From Portulaca oleracea (Eukaryota; Streptophyta; Magnoliopsida; Caryophyllales; Portulacaceae), in contig CM055876.1 in assembly GCA_029582165.1 (NCBI GenBank), forward strand, positions 33,673,317 to 33,737,316: a stretch of 64,000 nucleotides of DNA. The letters are read 5' to 3'. Under the pieces are notes generated by a model. The model made no database searches and was not told the origin of the DNA. It saw nothing but the letters and a program-made list of their open reading frames with translations. The position numbers were made by a program, and so were the translations under genes. Of this stretch, positions 33,051 to 45,042 are shown in pieces. How positions within the stretch are numbered: position 1 is the first letter of the stretch; each line of letters opens with the position of its first letter.

Positions 33051-35881
33051 CAAATCTATTGATTTCATGATGATTGATAAACTTGTTTAATTTAATTTGT
33101 GTTCTCTCTTTAGATTTATTTTATTTATTACTATTTCAAACTTAACATAATTTTTTTCTGGAAAAAAATATTATGTATTAGATATTGCGTAATTTTAATT
33201 TGGGAACAAAATGGCTATTTAAACAAACTAGCGCCCACATTTGTGAAACTAGAGAAAACTTGTATAATTTATTTTAATTTTTAATAGAAATAAATCAAAT
33301 AATTGGTGAAAAAAAGGATAGGAGGACTAAAATTTTCGGTGGTTCTTCCCTGTCGGGCCGGGACCGAGTAAACTTTGTTCATGGCCACACCGACCGACCA
33401 GGACCTCTAAAATTACTGCGATCCCCGCCACCTGAGTTTTTATTGTATGGATCATCTATCATATAATTTTTGGAGCAATTTTCATTCATTACTCAATCAC
33501 ATATATATAATATAAGAGGAACTTTTAGTAATTTTTTTGCATTTTATCTATTTTATTGGAAAATATTTAGAGTATGGATTGAAGCCTTTAATTATCATCT
33601 TTCTTTTTTGAAAAAAAGAAGAAGTAAACAATCATTTTTATAAAAAAAACAATCAAACCAAGTCCAGTAGCAACCAAAAGGGCCCCAAATGGTGGATTTA
33701 TGCATGACATCAATGACACATGCAAGCTAGATGTCTCCAATTGATTAAAGTGGGAAGAATTAATCGTTTCTATTTAATTATTTTTTTCAAAAATAATTAA
33801 TTTTGTACATAAAATTAAAGGTAAGGCCTTAAATTAGCCATGTATTTATGTCCTTATCACCGTTATTCGTAAGGAATTTTACATATGTCAAGAGGTGATT
33901 GGTTGATATGAAATTATTACTTTACTAGTTGCACCCATCTCCATCTTCACGTTGTTCACAAGGTTTTTGCATTATAGTATATGTCATTGTTAAAAAAAGA
34001 GGTGAATAAGTGTGTTTGTAAACTTAATTTTGAATTATATGGAAAAATAATTTTTAGGAAAGATTTTATGAGGTTGGATTGAAGCTATATGCCTATATGG
34101 TTATACGAAGTTCAACCAACAAAACTATATGCTTTTAAGACAAAATTATGGTTATATTTTTATGATACGGTAATACTTTTTTTATAAGAATACGATCATA
34201 TTCTTAAAATCAACAAATAATTCCATATCAGATGTGTCTATTGTTTCAAATATATTTATCGGATGTACTATTCCAAAGAAAAGAGATTAAAAAAATAATA
34301 AGCGAAAAAAGAGAGGACAAGTATATACAAGTGTGCAAATATTATTCTAAAAATGAGTAACTATAAGAACAATATGTGATAAAACCATGCATAAAGCATG
34401 AATATAAACTCATCCAATGAAAATTCGTCATCCGTAACTCGTGATTGTAATAGGAAAATTGTAAAAGTGTGCTAAATTGTGTGACCACGTAACATATTAT
34501 AGGTTTGATATATTAGCAAGTTGTAGTAGATGTGTGACCACATGATATAACCATGTTCAAAAAGAGTTTGGAAAATTTACTGTAGATGATATTATTTGCA
34601 TGTGATGCTTATTTATGCACTCTACCCCATATATAATTTGATTCCTCCTACTTCAATCATTTTGAAAGTAAATTAAGCAGTTTTAAAGTAAAATTTCTGA
34701 CCTTTAAAAAAGTGCTTACCAAAGATTTTCTCAATTATTTCCATCTCAAAAGAGCTAAAAAGAATATGCACCAGAATAAATTTTGCAAAAACAAATTACT
34801 GAAACTTGATAGAATTATAATCCCTTTTTTTATATTTATATTAAGAATATGTAAAATATCAAATTTACTAAGCAAATAAAACCTAGAATTAAAAGAAATT
34901 TGATCTTTAAGATCACTGTTACATCAAATACTATTACCTCAATTTAATCACATAACAACTTTAGGTAGTGTTTTGGTTTCCTTTTTGAAAAGCTAGGTAT
35001 AGTACTAAAATTTCAATATCTATTTTCCAATAGGGATAGAGATGATCTATGTCTCCAACAACCTTCTTTTCTAAAAAAAAAAAAAAGGAAAAGAAGAAGG
35101 TTAGGAATGTTGTGGATAACTTTTGACAACAAATCCAAATATTCACAAAATTATCATCAAGAGAAAAGGGCAAAAAATCATTCAAGAGAAACCAAAACCA
35201 TGATTCCCATGCCAACTTGAGTAAGTGAGAAAGAGAAACAACTCTAAACAAAGCAAACTAACCAACAATAGTAATCTAGGGTCTAATTAATCATATCAAC
35301 CATTAGAGCATATATAAAATCATCATTGAACCTTCAACTATCAACTTAAGCTTTTTAGTTGACATAGTTCTACATAATATCAGAGTAAAACTGAGTAAAA
35401 AAAGCTCATATTGGAAGACAACTTTGTAACATCCACGCTTCAAGCTCGAATAATATCAACGTAAGGGGCGTGTTAGAGTTTAAAATCATCATTAAATTTT
35501 CAGCTATATATCAGTTTAAACTTTTGGTTGAGATAGTTTCACATCAACTTTGATGTAGTTTAAAGAGAAACCGGTGTATTCAAGGATGGTGTAGATTCAA
35601 AACAAACAAATAAAATTGTTACACCTGATCTCTTAACATATTTATGCAAGGATGAGCGAACATATATGATTAAGTTATGAGTAAGATAGCAGAAAGAAAC
35701 AAAGGGAAAACTAACCCGGAATATCCCAAGGCTCACACTTGTTGAGGTCAACTTCAATAAGGAGAGGAGACTCACAACCATTCCACTTCTCGAGCAAGTA
35801 ATCACAAACAAGCTCATCATCTTTTGGGTGAAATCTAAACCCAGGAGGCAATTTAGCCTCCACCATGCTCAACCTGCTCAT
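28632..35881 (-). CDS. NAC1: NAC1-like NAC-domain transcription factor, 318 aa
   Basis: Plant-specific transcription factor. The best match I recall is Arabidopsis NAC1 (ANAC021/022), which relays auxin signals in lateral root formation. Exons (minus): 35881-35716, 32283-32009 and 29147-28632. Phases agree and give 318 residues (NAC1 is about 324). NAC domain, residues about 8-160: [93 protein letters not shown]. The tail has DETASSLPPL and QVPCFSI, both NAC1-subgroup signatures, the second encoded by the miR164 site, and ends WHNHHY. An in-frame stop lies 16 bp before the ATG. Introns are 3.4 and 2.9 kb, filled with MITEs and AT repeats. Smaller frames inside them are shadows. Confidence 0.94.
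28934..28954 (-). promoter_or_regulatory. miR164 target site in the NAC1-like mRNA
   Basis: The plus strand here reads TGGAGAAGCAGGGCAC followed by TTGCT, which is the miR164 sequence as I know it except at positions 17 and 21. The mRNA is therefore complementary through the seed and the cleavage region (positions 10-11). It encodes QVPCFS in the C-terminal tail, the same place as in Arabidopsis NAC1, CUC1 and CUC2. Cleavage by miR164 is established for that family; here it is predicted. Confidence 0.9.
29225..29388. mobile_element. Small insertion with 12-bp flanking direct repeat, NAC intron 2
   Basis: The 12-mer ATGCTTTTCCGC occurs at 29213-29224 and again at 29389-29400, immediately flanking 164 bp that begin AGTGGCGGATCTTGACC. 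Such GTGGCGGATC starts are common in plant transposon remnants. The class is uncertain because no inverted end is visible. It sits 66 bp beyond the exon 3 acceptor. Confidence 0.55.
29873..30114. mobile_element. Stowaway-like MITE, diverged
   Basis: Left end ACTCCCTCTGCCCTAATTATT and right end AAAGGAACAGAAAAAGTATA are weak inverted repeats with TATAC-type flanks. The interior is AT-rich. Lies in NAC intron 2. Confidence 0.5.
30920..31023 (+). repeat. Recent 55-bp-period tandem duplication in NAC intron 2
   Basis: A 49-bp block (AATTATCTTGCCTCCATCTT ... TTAGAGGCT) occurs at 30920-30968 and 30975-31023 with no difference that I can see. Confidence 0.85.
31148..31357. mobile_element. Stowaway-like MITE, 210 bp
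   Basis: Ends CTCCCTTTGTTTTATATTAA and TTAATATGAAATGGAATGAG with TA flanks. Sibling of 28049-28305, shorter by an internal deletion. Lies in NAC intron 2. Confidence 0.8.
32830..33430. repeat. GGGAACCGGGA-type repeat split by a long (AT)n, NAC intron 1
   Basis: GC-rich words (GTCCCGGTT, CCGGGAGTGGGAC, CCCGGTTCCCGG) at 32850-32970 run into about 70 bp of pure AT (32980-33048). Related words (GTCGGGCCGGGACCGAG, GACCGACCAGGACC) return at 33345-33420. This looks like one old element of the CCGACCCGA-rich dispersed class with an expanded microsatellite inside. Confidence 0.5.
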
Positions 35882-35960
35882 GCTGATTATCTCTAATTAG
35901 AGAGAGAAAGAGGAGATGATGAAGATAATTAATTAAGCTAATTAATGACTTGGAATTAAG

Positions 35961-36009
<49 letters not shown>

Positions 36010-36148
36010 GAAGAAGAAGGATGTTATGAGGTGGGGTTTAAATAAAAGAAAGATTAAATGGGTGGGGGAGAGACTACACAAGGTATAGGGTAGCATGGAG
36101 GAACAGGGTTTAAGTCAACTAGTTTTAATTCCGTGTTACAAGGGGGAC

Positions 36149-36183
<35 letters not shown>

Positions 36184-37208
36184 TGCTCCGTCCACTTAAT
36201 TGGGTTTTCAAATTTTGGGAAGATTTCAAGTAGTACTACTTTTCAATAATTTTTATGGTAAATTTCTCAATATATATATATATATATATATCAATTTATC
36301 ATGTGAAATTACTGTCATTATATTTATAGTGAAAAGCATTGCCAGAAAAAATATTTTTTAAAAAAATTATATTATTAAAAAATGATGGTCAAAGGTTTTA
36401 TATTTATAGGACTGTGAGAAGTCAAATGTAACAGATATTAAGGAATGAAATGAGTAGCTGATTGGTATATTATTAAAATTATTTCTAGTATGGTCGTATA
36501 ATTGTATTGAAAATTACAAAAATAAGATATAAATTGACAGATATTATGAAAAATAAAAAAAATTATTAAAATGACAAATATTAAGGAATAAGAGAATTTT
36601 TTTTCTTTTTGATATCATTATTATTGTTGAGGAAAATGGGCAGTGATTACGTAGGCTTGCCAATCGCTGCCTAACTGCTGACGAGTGCCTACATTAGGAA
36701 TTTAAGTAGGGGAGAGTTGGGTTTGTACTTTGTAACATGGTTGCAAATTACGTGATTAATGTTCTACCCAATATCAGTGGAGGTGGTAATTCGAGACTTA
36801 AGTATGATATGATCATATGATACAATAATATTGTCCTAATTTGATTTTAATTTAACTAAACATATATACGAATTTAATATCATCATTTGTTTGGCATGTA
36901 CCAGTAATATACAATAGTATTCTAGTTTAGATTTGTATATGTAACTCTGTAAGTGTAGGTTTAAGCTATTGATCTTTATAGAAAGTTTTATACAATAGTA
37001 TTCTATTCTTAGATTTTTTGAAGACAATTTATTGTAAATATGGTTATGGCTGGCAAAAATATGTCTCGTCCGATAATTTGGATTTGTCTGACCTGAAAAA
37101 ACCGGGTTAAATTATAGAATTTCCATCCGAATTTTGCAAAACAGTGACCGATTTGACAGAAAATTCAAACGTAATTTTTTAAAAATTTCTATTGTACGGG
37201 CCTGATTT
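35882..37208. other. NAC gene leader/promoter and spacer, with GA and ATT microsatellites
   Basis: Upstream of the NAC start codon, an uninterrupted GA run lies at about 35960-36004. An ATT run lies at 36148-36181, and a diverged Stowaway-like element at about 36184-36453 (GCTCCGTCCACTTAATTGGG ... TTAAGGAATGAAATGAG). Beyond 36470 I see no gene. A CCGACCTGAAAAAACCGGG-type dispersed repeat patch is at about 37070-37150. Confidence 0.5.
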
Positions 37209-37522
37209 AATTATGTTAGGGTTTTTAATAAGAGCGACGTAATCAGCGGAAGCGGAAAAATAAGATGACTACTTGATATCGAGAAAAATACATAAGTGCA
37301 AGATTAAAGGGAGACAAGGATTTAACGTGGAAACCCAAATCGGGAAAAAACCACGGGCTGCCCAAGCACAAACAAATCCACTATTGGTAGAGAGTACAAC
37401 GAACGATCTCCTCCCGAGATCCAACAAAGAGAGTATTACAAAAATCTCAAACACCGAAAGAGATCCACCCGAAAGAGCCACATACTCTTAGTCAACAAAA
37501 CTCTCAACAAAACCTCTCTCAT

Positions 37523-39031
37523 TGATAAGCCGCAAGTGCACGGGTGAAATTGTAGCATATATCAAGGTCGATCCCACAGGGACTTTGCTAGCTACACACC
37601 AAACTAGCTTCCTATGTGATTGCTAAATCAGTCGGGTTTTGAATGAGATCAATCTATAGCTAATTCTATTCACTAACAAATAGCAAATCTAACTAATATT
37701 GACACAAATCACAAGATCCAATCAATAGGAAAAAGACGTTCAGGGGATAAAACCTAAGTAACTCTATGAATCAAATAAGTGGATTGAACATGCATGTCAC
37801 CAATTTGGTACATTTTAGGGTCGATAATCGCATAAATTATTCCGTAGCGAGCTTTTGGCAATGAAACGGATTGCTTAGCAAAATCAATCACCTACTGTCG
37901 TGGTTATTTCAATTTTAACTAAGTTAAAGATCAAATTATCCAATGACCCCTAATTATAAAGTCTTCTATGTCTAGTTCACTTCATAACTAGTTTAATCCT
38001 AAGGGTTCCGATTATCGAATTTCTCCGTTCGGTACTTCATTCAACAATCTAATTCCATATTCTTGATGGCCAGTCAAAAACAATGACATACATAATCAAA
38101 GGATAAATGAAATGCATTCAAACTAGATAACAACTTGTTCAATCCAACAAAATTCAATCCATGAAAGCAACTAATTAGAGTTTATCCCCCAAACTAAAAT
38201 AAACTACTCACTACTCATGTTCAAAACACAAAACATATCAAAATCTATTCTAGAAAGCATGAAATCTAAAAGAAAGAGAAGTAAACCGAGATGGAAATCG
38301 TTCCTCGCTTGAATGATGATCGGTGGGGACTTTTGCTCCTCCACTTCAATGGATTTCTTGAGAATCGATCTTCAAACTCCAATAAACCCTCAATCTTCAA
38401 CTAAGGATGAATGTGGATGGATGTGTGGAGGAAGGGATGGATGATGGTAGAGATGGAGATGGATGGATGGTATGGAAGGATATGGATTAGGGTTAGGTTA
38501 TGGAATGGAAGATGGTAGAATCATGATTGCCCATGAACAACCGGAAACAAGCATAATATAGGCAAATAGCAACTCAAAACCGCCGAAAATGAAGAGACAC
38601 AGGTGACACGGACCGTGCCAGGGGTGACACGGACCGTGCCCCTGCTGACACGGACCGTGCCTCCTAGGCACTACCCGTGTCAGTGCACTGCTTCAATTTT
38701 TCTCATGTTCTGGTCATAGGCACTGCCCGTGCCTCCTCTGGCACCACCCGTGCCACTGCAGACTCGGGCCTAAGAGCTCTTCGGGCCATTGTTTGGGCCT
38801 TGGGTGATCCAACTTCACACTTCTTGGTCCTTTACGCACACAACTTGGATCTACACTTGATTTTTGGCTTGGTTTACATCGATTCTTCACAAATTCCCTA
38901 CAAAACTCACCAAACTCCAAACCAAGCGTAATATGGGAAATTCGGGTATAAAATAATATAATCAAATCAAATATTCCCCAAACTTCTCATCAAAACAACC
39001 AAGTTTTCATATATACAAGAAGCACTTATCA
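37523..39031. mobile_element. Inner nested LTR-like element, 1509 bp
   Basis: Starts TGATAAGCCGCAAGTGCACG and ends GAAGCACTTATCA, so the last bases form a TGATAAG/CTTATCA pair. It carries AAGGTCGATCCCACAGGGAC, a block frequent in large plant retroelement LTRs. No protein frame is seen. Flanks CTCAT and CGCAC agree at only 3 of 5 bases, so the target duplication is not proven. Confidence 0.6.
38604..38661 (+). repeat. Three-copy 21-bp tandem repeat (TGACACGGACCGTGCC)
   Basis: The 16-mer TGACACGGACCGTGCC occurs at 38604, 38625 and 38646, exactly 21 bp apart. Diverged half-copies (CACTACCCGTG, CACTGCCCGTGCC, CACCACCCGTGCC) follow to 38756. It lies inside the inner LTR-like element. Confidence 0.85.
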
Positions 39032-39310
39032 CGCACCATTGGAATACGAAATTTCAGAATATCTGAATACACCTCCTCCCATAGGAGGTGCCCCAAACTT
39101 GGCCACACCAAACAAGGCGAACAAGACCCACTATTTATAGGGAAAACTCCCTATAAACCTACCTTAACTCCCACTACAATTAGATTTAGAATCTAATACA
39201 ATTAGGAAACCTAACATAATAAGGAAACCTAAATAATATCCTAATACAATTAGAAAACAAATAATTGTACAAGAGACTGAGTGATTTTAGGACACTTTCC
39301 TAACAAATTA

Positions 39311-39923
39311 AACCCCAAATTTATGCTTTTCTAATTGGGCGGCCCGAAAAATACACAAAAAACTGAATATCAGACACCAAATTTCCGTTCAATGCCCAAT
39401 TTGTCAGAACCCAAAATTATCCGTACCTGAATTATATTTTTACCAACTCTTTGTATGGTGATACTTTTTACAAGGATAAAGATGACTAATAACTTGTGTA
39501 AAATAATTATGTTAATAATTATCACTCAAAAATTATTAGTTACATCACTTACATGTATATTAAAAAATTACTTAAATGTTTGCAACCACCAGTCTTGGCC
39601 ATGTCTATACACACAACCACAAAATGTAGAGAGAAGATGATGATGACGATTGTCTCAGGAATTCATTGAAAAATCAAAGTGTACGTCAGATTCCTTGTAA
39701 CGTATTCTTTCAGTAGTTTCTGTGCGATCTCCTCAATTTCTTGGCCTATTTTTTAAAAATTATTATGATATATAATATTGGTTAATTAGAAATAAAATCA
39801 TGAAATATGTGTTACGACTTTTTAATGAGATAATATAATAAATAACAATATTAAATCCTTTTATTAGTTGACCAAAGGTAAACACTTCTATAATTCCTCT
39901 TCCAAATCTTTTCTAATAGCATC

Positions 39924-39993
<70 letters not shown>

Positions 39994-41216
39994 CATTGGA
40001 ATAAATGATTATTTAGATAATACAAATTTTGTGTATATGTTGTAAACAAAATATTGTGGAAAACTTGTTTTCATTAAGCAAATACCAAATATTTTTAAAA
40101 ATAATTAAAATAAGAAAAATTGTAAGTAATAAAAAATTGATAATCTTAAATTAATTGATAAATAACAACTCTAAAATTTAAACCTAAAAAATCACAAAAA
40201 TAATTATTTAATTTCTAAAAACTAGAAATCATATCAGTGGAAGTTCAATAAATACATTAAAAATGGCCATTTATGAACCTATCTTTTTTGGAAGAAATAA
40301 GGGAAATGAAAGGAAATTTACTTATACTTAATTCTTAAAAATAATACTAAATGGGGTATTGATATTAATTGAAACTCGATCATATGATAATTCTATATTT
40401 TTAAAGGTTTATATAATTTATTCATTAATTACTATTAGATTTATGATGATATTGAATATCATGTAGGTTTACAATTTGTTTACGGATAAGTGGAGAATCC
40501 AAACTTCTCAAAAGCTTTCTCGAGGTCAATGTACAACCAAACATGAAAAAATAAGTCAACTCAGAAAAATTGACAATTTCCCCGGAATTTTTGATTAAAC
40601 AAACGCACTCTAAATGACATCCTATTTCGTTACTAGGTCTTTTCGATAGTTAAAAAATGTCAAGAGGATAGGGAGACATGCGTTGTCTAATATAGATCCT
40701 ACCATGAATGGGGAGGTTAATTGTATGGATATATGGAGGCATTATTAGGGTCTATATAGCTAGACTGTTGTATTTAAGCACTAAACTATGATTTTGTGCA
40801 TAATTTGGTAGCAACTTGTATAGATTTGTAAGAAATAAATATATAATGTTTAGTCAAAAAGGAAAAGAAAATGAAAAATTGGATGATCCTAGGAATATAA
40901 TTGGTGCATAAATCAAACGGTTTAATAACGGAGTTGGTATTAACTTACAATTTGTGACATGGATATATGTTTTTGGATTATTGTTTAGCTTGTTTCTATT
41001 CTCATATTTTAAAAATCTATCCTTAGGCTATATATTACCTGCTCTTCTCTAGCATGAAGTAACACGCGCACACACACATAATTCTAGAACCCAATAAATG
41101 ATGGTCATCATGGTCTAAATGTATAAATACCTTGTGTTCAGTAGAGGTCGGGTCTCAGGCTCGAAACCTAACGATGACAACTCATTTTTCTTGGATATAA
41201 CATTTACATAGTGTAA
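39311..41216. other. AT-rich spacer
   Basis: No gene seen. Contains a long pure (AT)n run at about 39930-39990. The rest is unique-looking AT-rich DNA with no coding signal. Confidence 0.5.
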
Positions 41217-41434
41217 GGCTCTGTCAAATTCATGGGTAAATACAATTTATCAATTTTTACCAAAATTTATCAAAAATTACCAAACTTAAAAAAATAAAAA
41301 AAAAATTGATTTTGACATATTGGCATCAATTTGCCAAAAGTTACCAGAATTTACCAAAAATTACCAAAAATTACTAAAAATTACCAAAATTTAACTTTTA
41401 CCCAACTGTTTTTTACCATGAATTTGACAGGGCC
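41217..41434. mobile_element. Tourist-like MITE with TTACCAAAAATT interior, 218 bp
   Basis: Ends GGCTCTGTCAAATTCATGG and CCATGAATTTGACAGGGCC are inverted repeats, with TAA on both sides. The interior is a run of TTACCAAAAATT words. Confidence 0.8.
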
Positions 41435-42773
41435 TAAGTTGGCTCATCACAGTTGTCGACTAAGTTCCCTATGCCTAGCTTTAGGCCCCTAATGAACCTT
41501 CAAATATACCAATAATTCCCGCCATAACATCACCCAATTATGTACTATTTCTATAATATAATAGTATATATTAGTACAATGCTAACCATTTCATCAATAT
41601 AGTTAAAATTTATCGTTGTAAAAAAAGTTAATATTTGTCACTATGTCATACATAATTGACAATCGAATTGCTATTAATATCTACCTTGTAATCTCAAAGT
41701 ACATGCATTGCATATATGTAATAAGATGTTGATGGGATGGAATTGATATAATTAAGTTGAACACGTAAATCCACATATGTTCATATTAGACTAGCAAATC
41801 AAATATATATGGTGACTAAAGCTGCCAAATATTAGGGTTATGAGACATTTTGTCAATATAATGATTCAAACTAAATTGAGGAGTGTCTTAACACGACAAG
41901 AAAAACAAATATTATATTAGAATGGAGTTACCTTGTTTAAGTCACGTACATGTGTGTTTGGTGTCCCATGCCATGCATGTTGAAAGTTGGAACTTTAATT
42001 TAGGACTTAGGTTGCCATTCCCCATCTAAGTCATTTGTTTGGGACAAAGGAATTTTTATAGGGTGTAAATGAGTTAATAATGCGTCAAGAAGGGGAAAAA
42101 TATATTTTTTAGAAAACATTGACCAAATTTGACGGATCAAAAACCTAGTTCTAAAAATAAGTTAAATTATACGGAGTTTTTAAAAAGATTACCATATTAT
42201 TTCTTGTAGAGATTGCCGGTATGCAAACCCTAATTAAAAAGATAGAACTCTAACAGTTTAACCCACATGATCATGTTTAATAACTTTATGCATAAACTAA
42301 ATTGGACCTCACTAAAGAAACTAATTAACCATATGCAAGTTACACATAAAATTACAATAGCATAAGTACTGTCACCTTATATATCCTAAATCAACGGTTT
42401 TTATGTGTTGCATAGAATTTAAGATTTCACGGTAACAGTTAGGAAATTATTGTCATAGATGACATAGGCGACATGTCTTGGAACCATTGCCTGTTATTAT
42501 GCTATGACAATAATCATTGTAATATTGCTTACAAAAGGTAATAGACTCATATATAAATGTAGCAACCAAGAGAAAATAATAAAAATAACATGTTTAAGAA
42601 CCGTAAAGATTGCAGGTTAGAATATTCCCTAGTATGAGCCTACTCACATCAGAACTAAACTAAATCCATAATTCTACTTGGCAAGCTTAATTGGCTGCAT
42701 GAATTATTGAAGAAGAAGTGAGTTGCAACCTTCACACTAGTTTTGTCGTGATCTCCTTAAAAAATCAATCTGG
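41435..42773. other. AT-rich spacer
   Basis: No coding signal or definable element seen. Confidence 0.4.
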
Positions 42774-43016
42774 TTAACCATGGAATTTCTTGAAGCATTT
42801 TTCCATGGTATGACCATAATTCTTGCAATGGTCACAAAATAGATCCAACCTCCATTCTTGTTTGGCTAAAAGTGCATGGTGGAACACTTCTAGACGCCTA
42901 AAACTCAAACTTTTAAGGCATTTTGGTTCGCAGGGAAAGGCCCAAGACTTGCGATATGTATGGATATTTCACTCCCCTTCCTTAGAACCCCACCAAAATC
43001 TCGCACACATTAAATG
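42774..43016 (-). pseudogene. Chimeric retroelement remnant: LINE RT tail joined to a copia-type gag zinc knuckle
   Basis: One minus-strand frame, with a single TGA inside, reads HLMCARFWWGSKEGE, stop, NIHTYRKSWAF, SLSFRRLEVFHHALLAKQEW, RLDLFCDHCKNYGHTMEKC, FKKFHG, stop. The first part matches the conserved LINE reverse-transcriptase tail (RFWWGS...LG/SFR.LE.FN.ALLAKQ.WRL). The second part has CX2CX4HX4C, as in the gag of copia elements. The two are fused in frame with no gap. It is too short and broken to be active. Confidence 0.7.
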
Positions 43017-44435
43017 GAAGTTTAAAAATACTCACGACATATGTTGAAATAGCTTGGATGACTGATTAAATGAGCCCTTTTTTCCCGACCTCGGTGATTG
43101 AGCAATTTTTCTTTCCATGCATATTTCAGTTTCTTCCAAACTTTGTTCCAAAGAGTATTGAAAATAATCTTCTTGCTCAATTCCATTAAGGATGGGTGTA
43201 CTTTCGTTAATATAGAACAAACTTAACTTCTAGATTCCAAGAGAATCATTATCTTTTTCCATAATCTAATTAATTTCAGTGCAACAATAAAAGAGGAAAG
43301 AGATTTCCAAGCAACAAATCACATATTTTTCAAGACGTCATTGACATTGAATGATCGATCAAGTGAATAAGTTTCAAAATTCCAAATGGTTGTTTTATAT
43401 CCTAGTTAGTTTGAAAAAAATGTTTCAACAATGGAAAAAATGGGTGAGAAGATATTAGGTAACATAATAATGAATAATGATTTCAAGTAGTTTGTCCATA
43501 CCTAAGCCAGATTTATATTATTATATATAGCTGTCTTCCTCAATCCTGCTAAGTCAAGCTTTGGCTACACCTCTATATGTCATTATGTTATATATGTCAC
43601 CAAATAAAAGACTACCAACATAATTACACTTTTAATACTATTTGCAAATCAAGATTTACTATTGGATCACTATGGGATTATAAGCTGCTTCCTCCCCCTA
43701 TGAAAGAATGGGGAAATATTAAAATGAATTATAAAGTTATGAAAAAAAAATAAGATTACTGAATATTTTGCCCTCAAATTAGAGAAAGCTAGGGTGAGGA
43801 ATTGGGGATTATGCATGGATGAGGAACATAAAGTTAATTGTGATGGGCAACATTTATAAAAAGTTTACATAACAACATTGATAAAACAGTTTATATAGGA
43901 AAATATAAAATGACAGATAACTACGTACACATAAAAGATTTGTTAAATGGACAGATCAGTCAAAATAGATGGATTATATAGATATGGAAAATTGGAAAAT
44001 TTGTGTCAATATTTATCTCCCATGACTTTTTGAACCAAATTAATTTAGCAACTTTTTAGTGAAAGTTTGATTTGTACTTAAATTTATTTACTGAAATTAT
44101 GACAATTTTTTAGCAAAAGGATTTATCACAAATATAATCACACCTGCATTAAAAAAGCTGTTGAATTCACCGAAAAAGTTGCTAAATTAAATTGTTCTAA
44201 AAGGTTAAGGAAGGTAAATACTAACTGAAAATTGTTAGGGTAGGATTTATTAATGTCATAAATTTGAAGGAAAATATATGCAAATTTTTCACGAAAAATC
44301 ACCTTGAAAGCTTTAGCGAGTAATTAATATACTCACCTTTCACCATACTTTTTTTTTAAAAAGACGGATATTAATCACTTCAAATTGAGATTAGGGAGCA
44401 TTGACCGTATGTAATCACGTGTACAAATAGAAAAA
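43017..44435. other. Spacer without recognised gene
   Basis: The minus frame 43220-43032 (62 codons) continues upstream of the chimeric remnant but has no known domain. The rest is AT-rich. Confidence 0.35.
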
Positions 44436-45042
44436 GAAGGGATTAGGTGTCATCAAAGTACACAAAATAGAAAAATGGTTCACCCTCCTCTTCCTTTATT
44501 ACTTCTTCAAACTTGAAATACTACAATATATATGATGTGACACTTAATCCTTGGCCAATCCTAATACATACATGGCCATAAATCAAAAAGTTCCATCACA
44601 ATTATACACTAATAAATGATAATTATAATGTCCTAAATTATATTTAATTGTAGGTATGGATCGATGGTGATAGTGAACTAACAGCCAAAGCCTCCTAATA
44701 TAAAATTTGTAAAGTCAATATTCTGTGAACCCAGATACTTTAGAGTTTCATATTAAATTTGTCATATAAACTAATAAATATACGCAATTAATCAAAATAA
44801 ATTAGTTCTAATTATCTAAATTTGCTTGGAAATAGCCGACCCAGCTCATGGGGAAATCAGACGTGCACATCTATTGTTGCTCTCACAGAAATCGATCCCG
44901 AAACTTATGAGATACCACAGTATGCAAGGGATATTAACTGAGCTAAAATCATTAGATCTTATCTTAGCCCAATATAACATGCCACAAGAAGTTCTAGATT
45001 AGATCTACAGAGTCAAAATTAAACCAAAGTACGTACTAAGAT

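Larger units (their letters stand above)
37214..39305. mobile_element. Outer solo LTR, 5-bp TSD, interrupted by a nested element
   Basis: Starts TGTTAGGGTTTTTAATAAGA and ends GGACACTTTCCTAACA (TG...CA, TGTTAGG/CCTAACA inverted ends). It is flanked by the identical 5-mer AATTA (37209-37213 and 39306-39310). After removing the inner element (37523-39031) about 583 bp remain, a normal LTR size. It contains AACGTGGAAACCC and CCTCCTCCCATAGGAGG. No internal retroelement genes are present, so it is a solo LTR left by recombination. The superfamily is unknown; a copia-type LTR is my guess. Confidence 0.85.

Noticed and set aside
42823..43047. 74-codon plus-strand frame
   Set aside because: Antisense of the LINE/gag remnant.
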